This document shows, in pieces, positions 14,617-24,137 of a stretch of 32,907 nt of DNA. This DNA is from CAZZBK01 sp964387325. Lineage in GTDB: Bacteria; Planctomycetota; Planctomycetia; Pirellulales; PNKZ01. How positions within the stretch are numbered: the stretch's first letter is position 1; every line of letters starts with the position of its first letter. The stretch lies in NCBI GenBank assembly GCA_964387325.1, contig CAYLYE010000042.1, positions 1-32,907 of the forward strand, in the 5' to 3' direction. The position numbers and the translations under genes were made by a program. A model generated the notes under the pieces. It worked only from the letters and a program-made list of their open reading frames with translations, did not search any database and was not told where the DNA came from.

Positions 14617-17583
14617 CTATCGTGCCGGCACAAAATCATCGATCACCCGCACCGTCGGCTGACCGCCATTGTCGGAATCACCACCCAGCACCAGATCGTA
14701 CGAGCCGTCGTGCTTGTTGAGGTCGGGCAAGAAACAACGCACGATGCGATTGAAATCCTTGACCTGACCAATCTTGTCCCAGGTGACCGCGAGCTGCGGC
14801 GCGACCGTGATCTGACCGGCGCTGGTGACCTGCACGTTGAAAATATTGACACTCTTCGACGCGTCGCCATCGAGCGCGGCGTGAAAGAATATCTGGCCGT
14901 TCGGTGCGGTCCAAATCCAGGCGCTTGGCTTCGAGTAATCAAGCAGGTGGATCGGTTCGCCGGCCGAGTTGCGTAGCTGCACGCCGTCGACGAACCGCCG
15001 CTGGGCGAGACTGTAGGTCAGCAGGGTGCCGCCCCCTTGCAACACGACGAGGAACTGCCGACACGGCGAGAACGCGAGGTTGGCCGAGTTGTCGCCGCTG
15101 GGGTTCAACGGCAGCGAGAAACCATAGAGGTCGCGGAGACCGGCTCCCGATGCACAGTCATACACAAAGATCTTGGGGTCTTGATTGTGGGGGCGTTTGG
15201 CCGGGTCGTCGATGTCGTCGACATACTCGGGCCGAATGTTTCCGCTGGCGGCGTAGATCTCTTGTCGCACGGGGCTGCCCGACGCGGAGTAGATCAACCG
15301 GCTGAGCGGCGTAAACAGTCCGTAGCAACGATTCATCTCAACGGCCGACTGGCTCTTGCCGAGCGTGGTGGGATCGAACAGTTCGAGCCCTGCGGAACGT
15401 GCGCCGCCGCCGCGCCCCACTCGACCGCGACCGATATTGATCAGCCGATTGTCGGTCGCCGGCAGCACATACAAGAAGTCTTTCACATTCTCACGGTTGG
15501 CACCGTCGATCGGCTGCGGCGACAGTCGGCCGTGAATGTGCTCGGCGGCGAAACCCGCGAGTGTCTTGCCACCTTCGGCATATTTGAGCCGCGAGATACC
15601 GGTGTAGCCGGGGATGTATAGCCACAAAGCGTTGTCGTGTTCAAGCCACATCGAGTTGTACGGACCAAGCCCCACCGACGCGGGCTGGCTGGTCACTTGG
15701 CCGTTGCTCATCAGCGGCAGATACGACTTGTACACCTTGCGTTCAGCGGCGCGGCGCGAGAAGTCGAGCTTCGAGTAGAAGTAGTTGTACTCGCAGATGC
15801 CGATCGCACGGTCGGCTTCGCCCGGTGCTTCGATCACCGCGTAGTTGGGCCCCTGCGATATGCCGATCATCGCCGCGGCCAATGTCGCAAAACGTTGCGG
15901 TTCGTTCTTGATTTTCGCAGTGATATCGAAGCGAATCGTCAGCTCGCCTTGAGGAGCGTCAGGAAACGTCGTGCGGTACTTTCCCGTCGAGTCGGCGAGC
16001 AACTCGGCCGGCGCGTCGGGCATCGACAGTGCTATCCCTGCACGCGAGATCGTACACTCGCCGTAAGCTTGGCGCAACGACTGACGTCCTGCACCACCGA
16101 CATTGATGTAGCGCTGGCGTTGCAGCCCTTTGATGGTCGCGAACTCGGTCGGAGGCAACGATTTGCCCGCGGCGTCCACCGGGTCTTGAATCGTTTTGAT
16201 GATCGACAACCGCTCGGTGTTGCCGTTCGCGTCGAGGTCGAGTCGGTACGTGCCAAACGTGATACCGTGCTTGGTTGCGACCGGGGCACCTGCTTTGCGT
16301 GCACCACCGACGACCAACTCGTCGTTGTAGAGCGGCACCTGTGCCGACGGCCAGCAAGCCGCGTGCAGGCGAATGTCTTTACGAAACGCCTCGGCATCGT
16401 GCCAGTTCTCGAGCGGCACCGACACCACACCGCTGCATGTCTCGAACACGCCGTTGGGCGTGCTCACCCGATAGTTGCGATCGAACACGATATACAATCG
16501 CCCTCGGGTAATCACGAGCTTGGCGTCGTCGAGATCCCAACCGCTTTTCACGCCTGGTGTTTCGCGTACCAGCTTGCGTGTCTCGGCCTGAAAGCAGACC
16601 GGCGGCTGCTCGAACTTCGCGGTGTGCGGATTGAAGCGAACAATGCCCGCGCCGTCGGCCACGTTGCTGATATAGATGCGTCCCTGGTCGTCGACCTCGA
16701 CCGATTGTCCACCTTGGAACAATCCGCTCGACGAGCCACCGAGCATGTTGTAGCCCAGCGGATCGTTCCAGCGGGGATTGGCCAACTCGCGTTCCTCGGT
16801 CGTGTGAATCGCGAAGCCATCGAGCGGCAACGTGATCGTCTCGTCCCCCTGCTTGTTGAGCCACGCCCGATCGAGCGGCACTTCGATCAGCATCTTGCGC
16901 CACTCTTTGAGCTTCGTCGTCGCGGTGTCGTAGATCGCCTTGCGATACGAGAAATACAGACTGACCTTGCTCGGATCGTTGGGAGCGAAACTCTGACGCG
17001 AGAGGATCGTGCCATTGTTCGAGGCAATGCCGGGCAAATCGGCATCGGTGATGACGGGATACGTGATCGCATCGGCCGTGACGGTGCGCGAAGCACCGGT
17101 CAGCTTTTGCACGCGGAGCTTCATCAGATCGGGTAGTGCAATACGCGGCGCGGCTGACGGCTCGAGTTTCGAGCCCGGCTCGATCGCCGCGAACGCGTTG
17201 TTCTGCAGCGACAGCGTATTGGGAATCGTCACCGTCGGCACGGGGTTCACCTGCTGCGTGTGTACCGACTTGCCCGTGGCGTCCTTCACGTCGAGCGACA
17301 CTGCCGAGCAAGTACCGTACCCCGCCAAATCAATCACGAGCGCCCCGGGCGTAAGCCGATCGCTGAGATTCACCGGCAAGGCTTTCTCGCCTCCCACACC
17401 GGTCAATCGCACGGTCGCGTTTAACTGTGAGTACTTGTTTCGCCATTGATCGAGCAGAGGAAACTGCACGATCAGCTCGTCGCCACTACGAAAGATGGTC
17501 TCGTCGGCACCGAGAGTGAGATCGACTCCGAAAATGACGGCAAGGAAAAACGAGGATACAAGCCGGAAGTAGACCGTGTTCAT
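14617..17583 (-). CDS. Large secreted protein of unknown function
   Basis: A protein of 988 residues from the ATG at 17583, with a signal peptide (VYFRLVSSFFLAVIFGVDLTLGA). I do not recognise a family. It has an N-terminal beta-rich region of about 150 residues, then many segments that look like beta-propeller strands ending in D/G-rich turns: DDQGRIYISNVADGAGIVRFNP, NALWLYIPGYTGISRLKY, NRLINIGRGRVGRGGG and QFLVVLQGGGTLLTYSLAQRRFVDG. There is no membrane anchor and no obvious catalytic motif. It precedes the sialidase-like gene by 33 bases, so the two may act together outside the cytoplasm, perhaps on glycans. That link is inference. The long open frame on the opposite strand (15637-17136) is judged a shadow. 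Confidence 0.8.
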   Translation of the reverse strand: MNTVYFRLVSSFFLAVIFGVDLTLGADETIFRSGDELIVQFPLLDQWRNKYSQLNATVRLTGVGGEKALPVNLSDRLTPGALVIDLAGYGTCSAVSLDVKDATGKSVHTQQVNPVPTVTIPNTLSLQNNAFAAIEPGSKLEPSAAPRIALPDLMKLRVQKLTGASRTVTADAITYPVITDADLPGIASNNGTILSRQSFAPNDPSKVSLYFSYRKAIYDTATTKLKEWRKMLIEVPLDRAWLNKQGDETITLPLDGFAIHTTEERELANPRWNDPLGYNMLGGSSSGLFQGGQSVEVDDQGRIYISNVADGAGIVRFNPHTAKFEQPPVCFQAETRKLVRETPGVKSGWDLDDAKLVITRGRLYIVFDRNYRVSTPNGVFETCSGVVSVPLENWHDAEAFRKDIRLHAACWPSAQVPLYNDELVVGGARKAGAPVATKHGITFGTYRLDLDANGNTERLSIIKTIQDPVDAAGKSLPPTEFATIKGLQRQRYINVGGAGRQSLRQAYGECTISRAGIALSMPDAPAELLADSTGKYRTTFPDAPQGELTIRFDITAKIKNEPQRFATLAAAMIGISQGPNYAVIEAPGEADRAIGICEYNYFYSKLDFSRRAAERKVYKSYLPLMSNGQVTSQPASVGLGPYNSMWLEHDNALWLYIPGYTGISRLKYAEGGKTLAGFAAEHIHGRLSPQPIDGANRENVKDFLYVLPATDNRLINIGRGRVGRGGGARSAGLELFDPTTLGKSQSAVEMNRCYGLFTPLSRLIYSASGSPVRQEIYAASGNIRPEYVDDIDDPAKRPHNQDPKIFVYDCASGAGLRDLYGFSLPLNPSGDNSANLAFSPCRQFLVVLQGGGTLLTYSLAQRRFVDGVQLRNSAGEPIHLLDYSKPSAWIWTAPNGQIFFHAALDGDASKSVNIFNVQVTSAGQITVAPQLAVTWDKIGQVKDFNRIVRCFLPDLNKHDGSYDLVLGGDSDNGGQPTVRVIDDFVPAR

Positions 17584-17719
17584 CAAAGCGTTCGCGAATA
17601 GATTCGTGGGGCAAGAGGCGGACTGGCCCAGCTTAGTCGGCCAAAAATTACCCGTCCAGAACGAATATCAGTGATCTTCAGATATTCGCCTTAACAAGGC
17701 CGAGAAAATGAAGTCGGGA

Positions 17720-17731
17720 AACTCCGGAGTT
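17720..17731. repeat. 12-bp perfect palindrome
   Basis: AACTCCGGAGTT lies in the 195-base gap between the kinase gene end and the unknown secreted protein. It could be a regulator site for the gene starting at 17583 or part of a transcript end. Nothing else is evident in the gap. Confidence 0.3.
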
Positions 17732-17778
17732 CTGGTGGTGCCTCCGATTCATTATTTGGCACGGGTAATCACGACGAA

Positions 17779-20700
17779 TTAGGGCAACAGGATCTCGCGG
17801 ACAACGCGGAAGCCGAGCGTGTTGTTGCGTACTGTTTCTGGGTGGTTGAATCGGAATGCACTGCGACACTTCGGTGCCAATGCGTTCCAGTCACCGCCGC
17901 GAATAACGCGATTAGGACTGTTCATCGGCCCTGGCGGATCGTTGATCGGCGACTTCTGATAATACGCCGATTCATATCGGTCACCGCACCATTCCATGAC
18001 GTTGCCGTGCAAATGAACTAAGCCAAACGGATTGGCTGGCTTGGGTTTGTTGGCCGAGAGCTTTTCCAACGAATTGCTCTTTACCCAATCAAATTGATCC
18101 AAGAGGGACTCATTGTCGCCAAACCAGTACGAAGTCGTCGTACCTGCTCGACAAGCGAACTCCCACTCGGCCTCGGTCGGCAGGCGATATTTAGTCCGCG
18201 GCGATCGCGACGTAGACGCGTTCTCCGAGGGTATTCGCGAAGGTTGATCGGCATCGGCGAGGTGGCCCGTGTTGTACGCCGCTGCGAGTCGATCGCCGGG
18301 GGCTAAAGATGCTTCCTTCATCGATAACCATTGGCAAAACGCAACGGCGTCGTTCCAAGTGACCTGAGTGACGGGAGCATCTTGCTGGTCTGTCACGGGG
18401 AAAGCCCTCCCTGGAGTCCGCCAAATCTTTTGCGGATCACCCTTGGCTCCGGGTGCGGAGAGTCCTCCGCCGCCAAGCTTTTCCGTTTCGGTGACGTACA
18501 ACTCCGACTCGACGAATTTTCGAAATTGTCCGGCTGTGGTTTCAACGATTCCCAGGTACCACGGCTGGGTCAGTCGGACGCGATGCTGCAATCGTTCCGC
18601 ATTTCGGATTCGACTTAGATCCGACTCGGACATCCCAGCGGCGATTGCCGAAGCCAGAGCTTGTGTCACTTGTTCGTCGGTACTTCCCATCAGAAAGTCA
18701 CCGGGCGGGATGAGCATGAACTTCATGCCGATCGAGTTGGTGTACTCGACCGGCACGCCGAGATACTTGGCCCACGCTTCTTGATGGGCCCGGGCTTGCC
18801 CGGCGTCGAAAGGGGCTTGCGCGATGGGAGGAGCGACCGGAGTTGGCTTTGTAGAGGGAGTAGCAATCGACTGCACGGCGCTCGTCACCGCAACTGCCGG
18901 CGTTTCCACGTCGGACACGCAGCGAAAACCGTGGTAGTAGTTACGTGACGACGGCGCGCTGAGATTGCGATACGCCGAACGACAAAAGGAAGCGTTACTG
19001 AGCCAATTGCCGCCACGCATCACACGAAGGGGAACGGAACCCGCGGATGGACCGATCGGGTCGTTGGCCACGATATTTTGTGACAGCGTCTTCTCGTACC
19101 ACGATTCGTCCCAATAGTCACTGCACCATTCCCACAAGTTTCCGTGCATGTCGAACAAACCGAACGGATTCGGCAGCAGCGAGCCCACCCAATGCGAACG
19201 GTCGCCGGCGTTCTTGTAGTACCAACCGTACTTGGATAACTCGTGGTAATCGTCGCCGAACGAATACTGTGTTGTCGTACCGGCCCGACAGGCATATTCC
19301 CATTCCGCTTCGGTCGGCAGGCGGTATTTGCGAGGTCGTTCCGGCCGGGTTTCCTGTTGCGTCAACCATTCGCAGTACGCCGCAGCATCGTTCCAGGTAA
19401 TCATCGCCGCCGGCGAATCGTCGGTCGTGGCGTAGCCGGGATTGAGGTAGGTCTGGACCGTGGGATCTCCTTGAGCGACATTCTCGGCTTCCGTGACGTA
19501 CTTTGTCGCTGCCGAGAACTGCTTGAATTGCCCAACGGTCACTTCGGTCGCACTCATCCGCATCGGCTGGGTGAAAGCGACCTGATGTTGAGGCCGTTCG
19601 GTTTTTTCGATGCGGTCTTTCGTACTTTGATCGGCTCCGATGCTATCCGCCGCTTTCAACGCCGCTTCGACCTGCTCGTCGGTGCTGCCCATCAGGAACG
19701 CACCGGGGGGAATCAGGATCATCGTCTGCCCAACGCTGTTTGTCGTTTCGACCGACGTGCCGAGATGCTTGGCCCAGGCTTCTTGATGGACCCGGGCTTG
19801 CGCGGAGTCGAAGGGGACGACGGCTGGTGCCGGTGCGGCCGGCACATTGACGTTCATGGGAACCAACTGCAACCGGTGGAATCGCACATCGACGTAAGAA
19901 GTTAGAAAGAATCGCGGAAATTTGGCGTCAACCGCCGGATCGCGCGAGAGGCGATTCAGTGCGCCTTCGAAAGAGAATTGCTGCTTGTCGTCGAGATACA
20001 ACTGAACTCCGGTGCGGCGAACTTTCACCAATAGGTCGTGCTTTTTCCCCATCTCAAGTTGCGGCCCGACCTTCGTGGACTGCACGGTTGATTTACCATC
20101 ATCGACAATCGACAACGCGCAGTTGCGCATCGAGCCGTGGTCGACACCGACGGCGAATCTCGAATTTCCGGAAACTAAGCCGAGAAGGATTCCCGTGCCC
20201 TGTTTGCCCAATTCCAGTCGTTCCACCTGAACACGCAAATCGTATTCGTCCGGAGCGGGGTAATCGAACGCGAGGCGATCATAATGGGACTTATCGGTGA
20301 TCGTCGCTTGCATCGCACCGCCGACGAATTCCCACTTTCCAAATAGATGCGTCGCAGGTTGAAGCAGCGGCAATAAATCAATCGCCTGCGCGGGGTCGAA
20401 GGGGGTGATTACAACTTGCGGTGCCGTTGACGACCGTCCTAAGTCGATTTCGAGACTTGGTAACGCTCGCCGAATGGACTCTAAACCCTGCGAGGTAACC
20501 CTGGTTTTTTCAAGAATAAGCGTCTTAAGTTTCTTGAGGCTTGTGAGATGCTCAAGGCCGACATCGCTGATCGAAGTGCCTCGGAAATTCAGATATGTCA
20601 ATTGTTGAAGGTTTGCAAGTTCCCTTAATCCGTTGTCCGTGACGGTCGTTCCGCTGACATCGACGGAGGTGAGGCTCGGCATCTGTTTCAGTTGAATTAG

Positions 20701-22800
20701 CGATGCGTCCGTAATGTTCGTTATGGCAATCACCAGACGTTTCAGCGCCGTCAGGCGAACAACGTCCTTCATGATCTCATCCCCAACTGGGACATGCGTT
20801 AGCCAGAGTTCCTCGAGCGTGGTGATCGCACACAAATGGCGAACCCCGCTAGCCGTTAGGTTAGCGTCGTGTAAATACAGCCTGCGCAGACTCGGCACTT
20901 GCGCAAGTCGACTCATGAAGTCGTCCGTGGCTAGTGAATTGCTGCGTAAGGAAATGGCCTCGATCGTCCAATCGCCCGAAGGTAGTTCAGAAACTTGGCC
21001 AATTTCAAGCGGCCGACCGTCGATGCCCTTCCGGCCGGCGGGGGTGACTTTCCCACCACGTGAAATAATCAACTCAGCGAAAGCGCGGGAATTATGTGGA
21101 TCCGGCGTCGCAACTAACGATGCGTTGGTTGTCGAATTCGACTTCACATTTGGATACTCAACTGACCTATGCCCCGTCCCCACCGACGATTGACGAACAT
21201 CGGTAACTAAGGCGCTACCTCCCTCGGGCACCTGCATGCGACCGATTTCGTTGTTATCCTTGTCGCGAATAATGACCCACACGCCCAGCGCGATGAACAC
21301 AAAGCCGGCGGCCGCGGCGGCAATCCATTTCACGAACGGCTTCTTCCCCCGATTACCGGCGGCATTAGGTTTTGCCGTAATAGCAGAATCGGCGACCGGT
21401 CGTCGTCCTGCTGCATTGTGATCGATGACGATTGGATCGAGGGTGAAGCTGCGGGTTGGTTCGCCCTGTTCCAGCGCCTCCAATTCGGTGACCAACTGGG
21501 CCATCGAGGGACGATCTTGCGGCTGCTTCGCGACCATGCGTTGATAAATCGCATCAAGCGTCTCCGGAACTTCGGGACGTGCTGCACGGAGCGACGGAAT
21601 CGACTGTTCGCGATGGGCCAGTATCTTTTGCACCAGCGTGTCGCCGGTGAACATGTTCTGCCCGGTCAACATGCGATAGAACGAGCAGCCCAGGCTATAC
21701 ATGTCGGCCTTGGCGTCCGCCGTGCTCGTATCGAAGGCCTGCTCGGGAGCCATGTAGTCGACCGTGCCCATCACCTGACCGGTTTGAGTCAGGCCTTCGC
21801 CGGCAGCCTGCGAGGCGTTGTCACCGTCGAGCCGCGCCAGCCCCATGTCGAGAATCTTTACTGTCCCTTCGTCGTCGAGGAGCAAATTGGCCGGCTTGAT
21901 GTCGCGATGCACGACTCCCTTGGAATGCGCAAACGCCAGACCGCGCGCCACCTGCAAGGTGTAGTTGGTCGCCTTGGCTACCGACAGTGGTCCATCGCGT
22001 TTGACGAGCGCCGACAGGTCGCTGCCGGGAACGTATTCCATCACCAAGTAATGCACGCCGTCTTGTTGACCGGCATCGTGAGCGATGACGATGTTGGGGT
22101 GAGTGAGCTTGGCAGCCGCTTTCACCTCGCGCTGAAATCGTTTGACGGCATCAGGCGAGTTGAGCGCCGCTTTGGACAGAATCTTTAAGGCGACGACGCG
22201 ATCCATCCGCCGATGTTTCGCCTTCAGGACTTGCCCCATGCCACCGGCTCCCAACCGATCGAGCACAACGTACTCGCCGAACGTCAGACCTTTGGCTTTG
22301 TTCTGGTACACCAACGCCGCTTGGAACTTGGTGAGCGCGCCGCAAGCGACGAGCGCCTGGGCCTGCGCGGCTGCCGTGTCAGCTTGTGCAACGGCGGGAA
22401 ACTGCCCCTGCAGTCGATTGAATTCGTCTGCATCGAGCAACCCCGACGCACTCAGGACATGGAGAAACTGTTCGCGCGATGGGCCCGTGGCCGCGGGAGC
22501 CGCAGCGGCCGGCAGCGACGGCGCGGAAAGTGAAACTTGATGCGCCGCCGCTTGGTTCGACTGACTCTCGATCGCGACGGCCACCGCCTTATCGACGGCC
22601 TTGTGACATCCGGCTTCTTCCGCCGCCGGCGGCTTACGCAGGCCGTCGAGCAACGTGTCTTTATGGACATCGAGTTCACAAACCGTGTCGTGACACGGCG
22701 AGCAATGTTCGATGTGATCGGCAATGCCGTCGATTAACTCGGGAGATAACGTGCCGAGAATGAACCCGGAAAGTTCGTCTTTCGTCGGATGGCCGGCCAT
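17779..22800 (-). CDS. Giant transmembrane Ser/Thr kinase with LRR and two FGE-like domains
   Basis: 1673 residues from the ATG at 22800. N-terminus: a zinc-finger-like H-x3-C-x2-C (HIEHCSPC, 29-36), as in anti-sigma factors. Residues about 110-170 are a helical region common before planctomycete kinases. Kinase domain 175-442: LGAGGMGQV loop, K206, HRDIKPAN with D300, DMG at D318 in place of DFG, and APE at 351-353. One membrane helix at 491-512. Leucine-rich repeats at about 620-787 (LTSVDVSGTTVTDNGLREL type). A jelly-roll, LamG/DUF1080-like region at about 809-982. Two FGE-sulfatase-like domains at about 1024-1296 and 1360-1669, each with RLPTEAEWE and GN..EWC. Kinase should face the cytoplasm, with LRR and FGE-like parts outside. 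The upstream neighbour is an ECF sigma factor. A GTG start at 22908 would add 36 unconserved residues. Confidence 0.93.
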   Translation of the reverse strand: MAGHPTKDELSGFILGTLSPELIDGIADHIEHCSPCHDTVCELDVHKDTLLDGLRKPPAAEEAGCHKAVDKAVAVAIESQSNQAAAHQVSLSAPSLPAAAAPAATGPSREQFLHVLSASGLLDADEFNRLQGQFPAVAQADTAAAQAQALVACGALTKFQAALVYQNKAKGLTFGEYVVLDRLGAGGMGQVLKAKHRRMDRVVALKILSKAALNSPDAVKRFQREVKAAAKLTHPNIVIAHDAGQQDGVHYLVMEYVPGSDLSALVKRDGPLSVAKATNYTLQVARGLAFAHSKGVVHRDIKPANLLLDDEGTVKILDMGLARLDGDNASQAAGEGLTQTGQVMGTVDYMAPEQAFDTSTADAKADMYSLGCSFYRMLTGQNMFTGDTLVQKILAHREQSIPSLRAARPEVPETLDAIYQRMVAKQPQDRPSMAQLVTELEALEQGEPTRSFTLDPIVIDHNAAGRRPVADSAITAKPNAAGNRGKKPFVKWIAAAAAGFVFIALGVWVIIRDKDNNEIGRMQVPEGGSALVTDVRQSSVGTGHRSVEYPNVKSNSTTNASLVATPDPHNSRAFAELIISRGGKVTPAGRKGIDGRPLEIGQVSELPSGDWTIEAISLRSNSLATDDFMSRLAQVPSLRRLYLHDANLTASGVRHLCAITTLEELWLTHVPVGDEIMKDVVRLTALKRLVIAITNITDASLIQLKQMPSLTSVDVSGTTVTDNGLRELANLQQLTYLNFRGTSISDVGLEHLTSLKKLKTLILEKTRVTSQGLESIRRALPSLEIDLGRSSTAPQVVITPFDPAQAIDLLPLLQPATHLFGKWEFVGGAMQATITDKSHYDRLAFDYPAPDEYDLRVQVERLELGKQGTGILLGLVSGNSRFAVGVDHGSMRNCALSIVDDGKSTVQSTKVGPQLEMGKKHDLLVKVRRTGVQLYLDDKQQFSFEGALNRLSRDPAVDAKFPRFFLTSYVDVRFHRLQLVPMNVNVPAAPAPAVVPFDSAQARVHQEAWAKHLGTSVETTNSVGQTMILIPPGAFLMGSTDEQVEAALKAADSIGADQSTKDRIEKTERPQHQVAFTQPMRMSATEVTVGQFKQFSAATKYVTEAENVAQGDPTVQTYLNPGYATTDDSPAAMITWNDAAAYCEWLTQQETRPERPRKYRLPTEAEWEYACRAGTTTQYSFGDDYHELSKYGWYYKNAGDRSHWVGSLLPNPFGLFDMHGNLWEWCSDYWDESWYEKTLSQNIVANDPIGPSAGSVPLRVMRGGNWLSNASFCRSAYRNLSAPSSRNYYHGFRCVSDVETPAVAVTSAVQSIATPSTKPTPVAPPIAQAPFDAGQARAHQEAWAKYLGVPVEYTNSIGMKFMLIPPGDFLMGSTDEQVTQALASAIAAGMSESDLSRIRNAERLQHRVRLTQPWYLGIVETTAGQFRKFVESELYVTETEKLGGGGLSAPGAKGDPQKIWRTPGRAFPVTDQQDAPVTQVTWNDAVAFCQWLSMKEASLAPGDRLAAAYNTGHLADADQPSRIPSENASTSRSPRTKYRLPTEAEWEFACRAGTTTSYWFGDNESLLDQFDWVKSNSLEKLSANKPKPANPFGLVHLHGNVMEWCGDRYESAYYQKSPINDPPGPMNSPNRVIRGGDWNALAPKCRSAFRFNHPETVRNNTLGFRVVREILLP

Positions 22801-22931
22801 GAATGGGTCTCGCACGAAGAATCGAAGATTGGAACCTGACCGGGGGAAGAACCACGGGATTGGCGTCGCGCTCGTCCCCTTATTAAGTAAATCGCCGGCA
22901 CTGGACACAAATCGGGCGAATCGCAGGGGCG

Positions 22932-23537
22932 TCAGTCGAGCAGGCCGTCCAGTTCGCGACGTAACCGGTTGAGCACTCGCGACTTAGCCTTAAAAACAGC
23001 GGCAGTCGAAATGCCCAATCGTGCGGCCGTCTCGGCGGCTGCAAGCCCCTCGACCGTCATCGCCCAAAAGGCCTGCCAAGTGGTCGCCTCGAAATCGGTT
23101 TGAATCAGTTGCAAAGCTCGGCGAGAAAGCTCCGCGACATAATCATCCGACGAGGTCGGGTCGTCTTCCGGCAGTTGAGCAAGCTGCGCAAAGAACTCGT
23201 GCGCCGCCGGACTGCCGTCGGCAGCCGGTTCGTCTTGTTGATGACGGAAGTGATCGCTGATCTTGTGACGCGCGATACCATACAGCCAGCCACGTAGTCC
23301 GGGACCGTTCTGCTGCCGACGAAACCGCGCGACGCCTTGAAAGACCGCGCGAAACACTTCCTGAACGACGTCGGCCGCGTCATGTTCTTGCAAACCTGCC
23401 GCACGACACCATCGATATACCGACGGACTATAAAGCCGCGCGAATCGTTGCCAAGCCGCCGACTCTTGCTGTTGCACGCGTTGCAACAGTGTCTGCGACG
23501 TCGACTCGCTCGCTTCAGCTTGTCCGACCGCATGCAT
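22932..23537 (-). CDS. ECF RNA polymerase sigma factor
   Basis: 201 residues, with sigma region 2 (FARLYSPSVYRWCRAAGLQEHDAADVVQEVFRAVF... RGWLYGIARHKISDHFR) and sigma region 4 (WQAFWAMTVEGLAAAETAARLGISTAAVFKAKSRVLNRLRREL). The ATG at 23537 has GGTGG about 10 bases ahead and is preferred over a TTG at 23558. It lies directly upstream of the kinase gene on the same strand (131 bases between). In planctomycetes ECF sigma factors are often encoded next to Ser/Thr kinases, and kinase phosphorylation is thought to replace anti-sigma control; the zinc-finger-like motif at the kinase N-terminus fits an interaction. Confidence 0.93.
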   Translation of the reverse strand: MHAVGQAEASESTSQTLLQRVQQQESAAWQRFARLYSPSVYRWCRAAGLQEHDAADVVQEVFRAVFQGVARFRRQQNGPGLRGWLYGIARHKISDHFRHQQDEPAADGSPAAHEFFAQLAQLPEDDPTSSDDYVAELSRRALQLIQTDFEATTWQAFWAMTVEGLAAAETAARLGISTAAVFKAKSRVLNRLRRELDGLLD

Positions 23538-23558
23538 GATTAAAGAACCACCGCCCAA

Positions 23559-23889
23559 CAGAGATTGATTGATGCCTGTAAATCAAACTGCTCTCGGCGA
23601 AGCCATGCTCAGCCAGAAAAAACCGGGCTTCCGATTATCGCCCTGGGGCATTAACCAGTTATCGAGGTTCAGGTACTGAAGCTATCAGGCCAATTATCTG
23701 AGGATCAATAGCCGTCAGCAAAGCAAGCCAACGGCAATGTTTTCGCCGCATCGGCCCAGGGAGGAGCCGGTGAACAGTATACCTAAATCAAGGGGATATT
23801 TCACTCTTCTCGAAAGTCGCGGCATATTCTGCAAATTAGCAACGGAGCGCTCAGACGTTCCGACGGATAACTCCATGCAACTGACAAAA
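23559..23889. other. Gene-poor region upstream of the sigma factor
   Basis: No gene is seen. An ORF with GTG at 23771 has a good GGAGGAG ahead of it, but its product has no family features and runs into the transposase remnant. The minus strand near 23560-23700 may hold the sigma-factor promoter, though none stands out. Confidence 0.5.
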
Positions 23890-24020
23890 GCATCTGCATT
23901 GAACAGAGATTACCAACGGCAGCCGGAGAAGTACCACGGCGAGAATCCGCGCATCATTAGCGACATCGGCCCGCAATTCATTGCCCAGGACCTCAGCATC
24001 TGCGGCATGACGCACGTCGG
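23890..24020 (+). pseudogene. Fragment of an IS3-family transposase (rve integrase core)
   Basis: The plus frame contains PEKYHGENPRIISDIGPQF, then FIAQD and ICGMTHV. This matches the segment around the second catalytic Asp of IS3-type OrfB transposases, whose usual form is PRIISDNGPQFIARDFKEFIRICGMTHV. The Asn after the catalytic Asp is replaced by Ile, about six residues between FIAQD and ICGMTHV are missing, and similarity stops after THV where a PYYPQSNG-type motif is expected. The 118-residue ORF around it (23737-24093) has no full domain. No terminal inverted repeats were found. Treat it as a decayed remnant. Confidence 0.7.
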
Positions 24021-24101
24021 CAACGTTTCGAGCAGGCGTCGCATCCACCTGCTCCAGCCGCGCGTTGTTCGACGTTTCAAATCATCGATCTGAGGATCGA
24101 T

Positions 24102-24137
24102 AACTCGATCAACACACAAGCACGTGTTGATCGAGTT
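24102..24137. terminator. 14-bp perfect hairpin, probable bidirectional terminator
   Basis: AACTCGATCAACAC (24102-24115), an 8-base loop and GTGTTGATCGAGTT (24124-24137). On the plus strand TATTTTTT follows. On the minus strand the stem starts right at the stop codon of the cytochrome c-WD40 gene. It would end that gene's transcript and any transcript coming from the left. A second small stem, ATCGATC/GATCGAT (24084-24101), lies beside it. Confidence 0.7.

Noticed and set aside
15637..17136. 499-codon open frame on the plus strand
   Set aside because: It lies antisense to the 989-residue secreted protein, has no recognisable domains and is an artefact of GC-rich codon use on the other strand.
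17756..17770. TTGGCACGGGTAATCA on the plus strand, like a sigma-54 -24 box
   Set aside because: No GC at the -12 position and no plus-strand gene follows.
17779..19850. Genuine sulfatase-activating enzyme
   Set aside because: Each FGE-like domain lacks the first of the two catalytic Cys, and no sulfatase gene is nearby.
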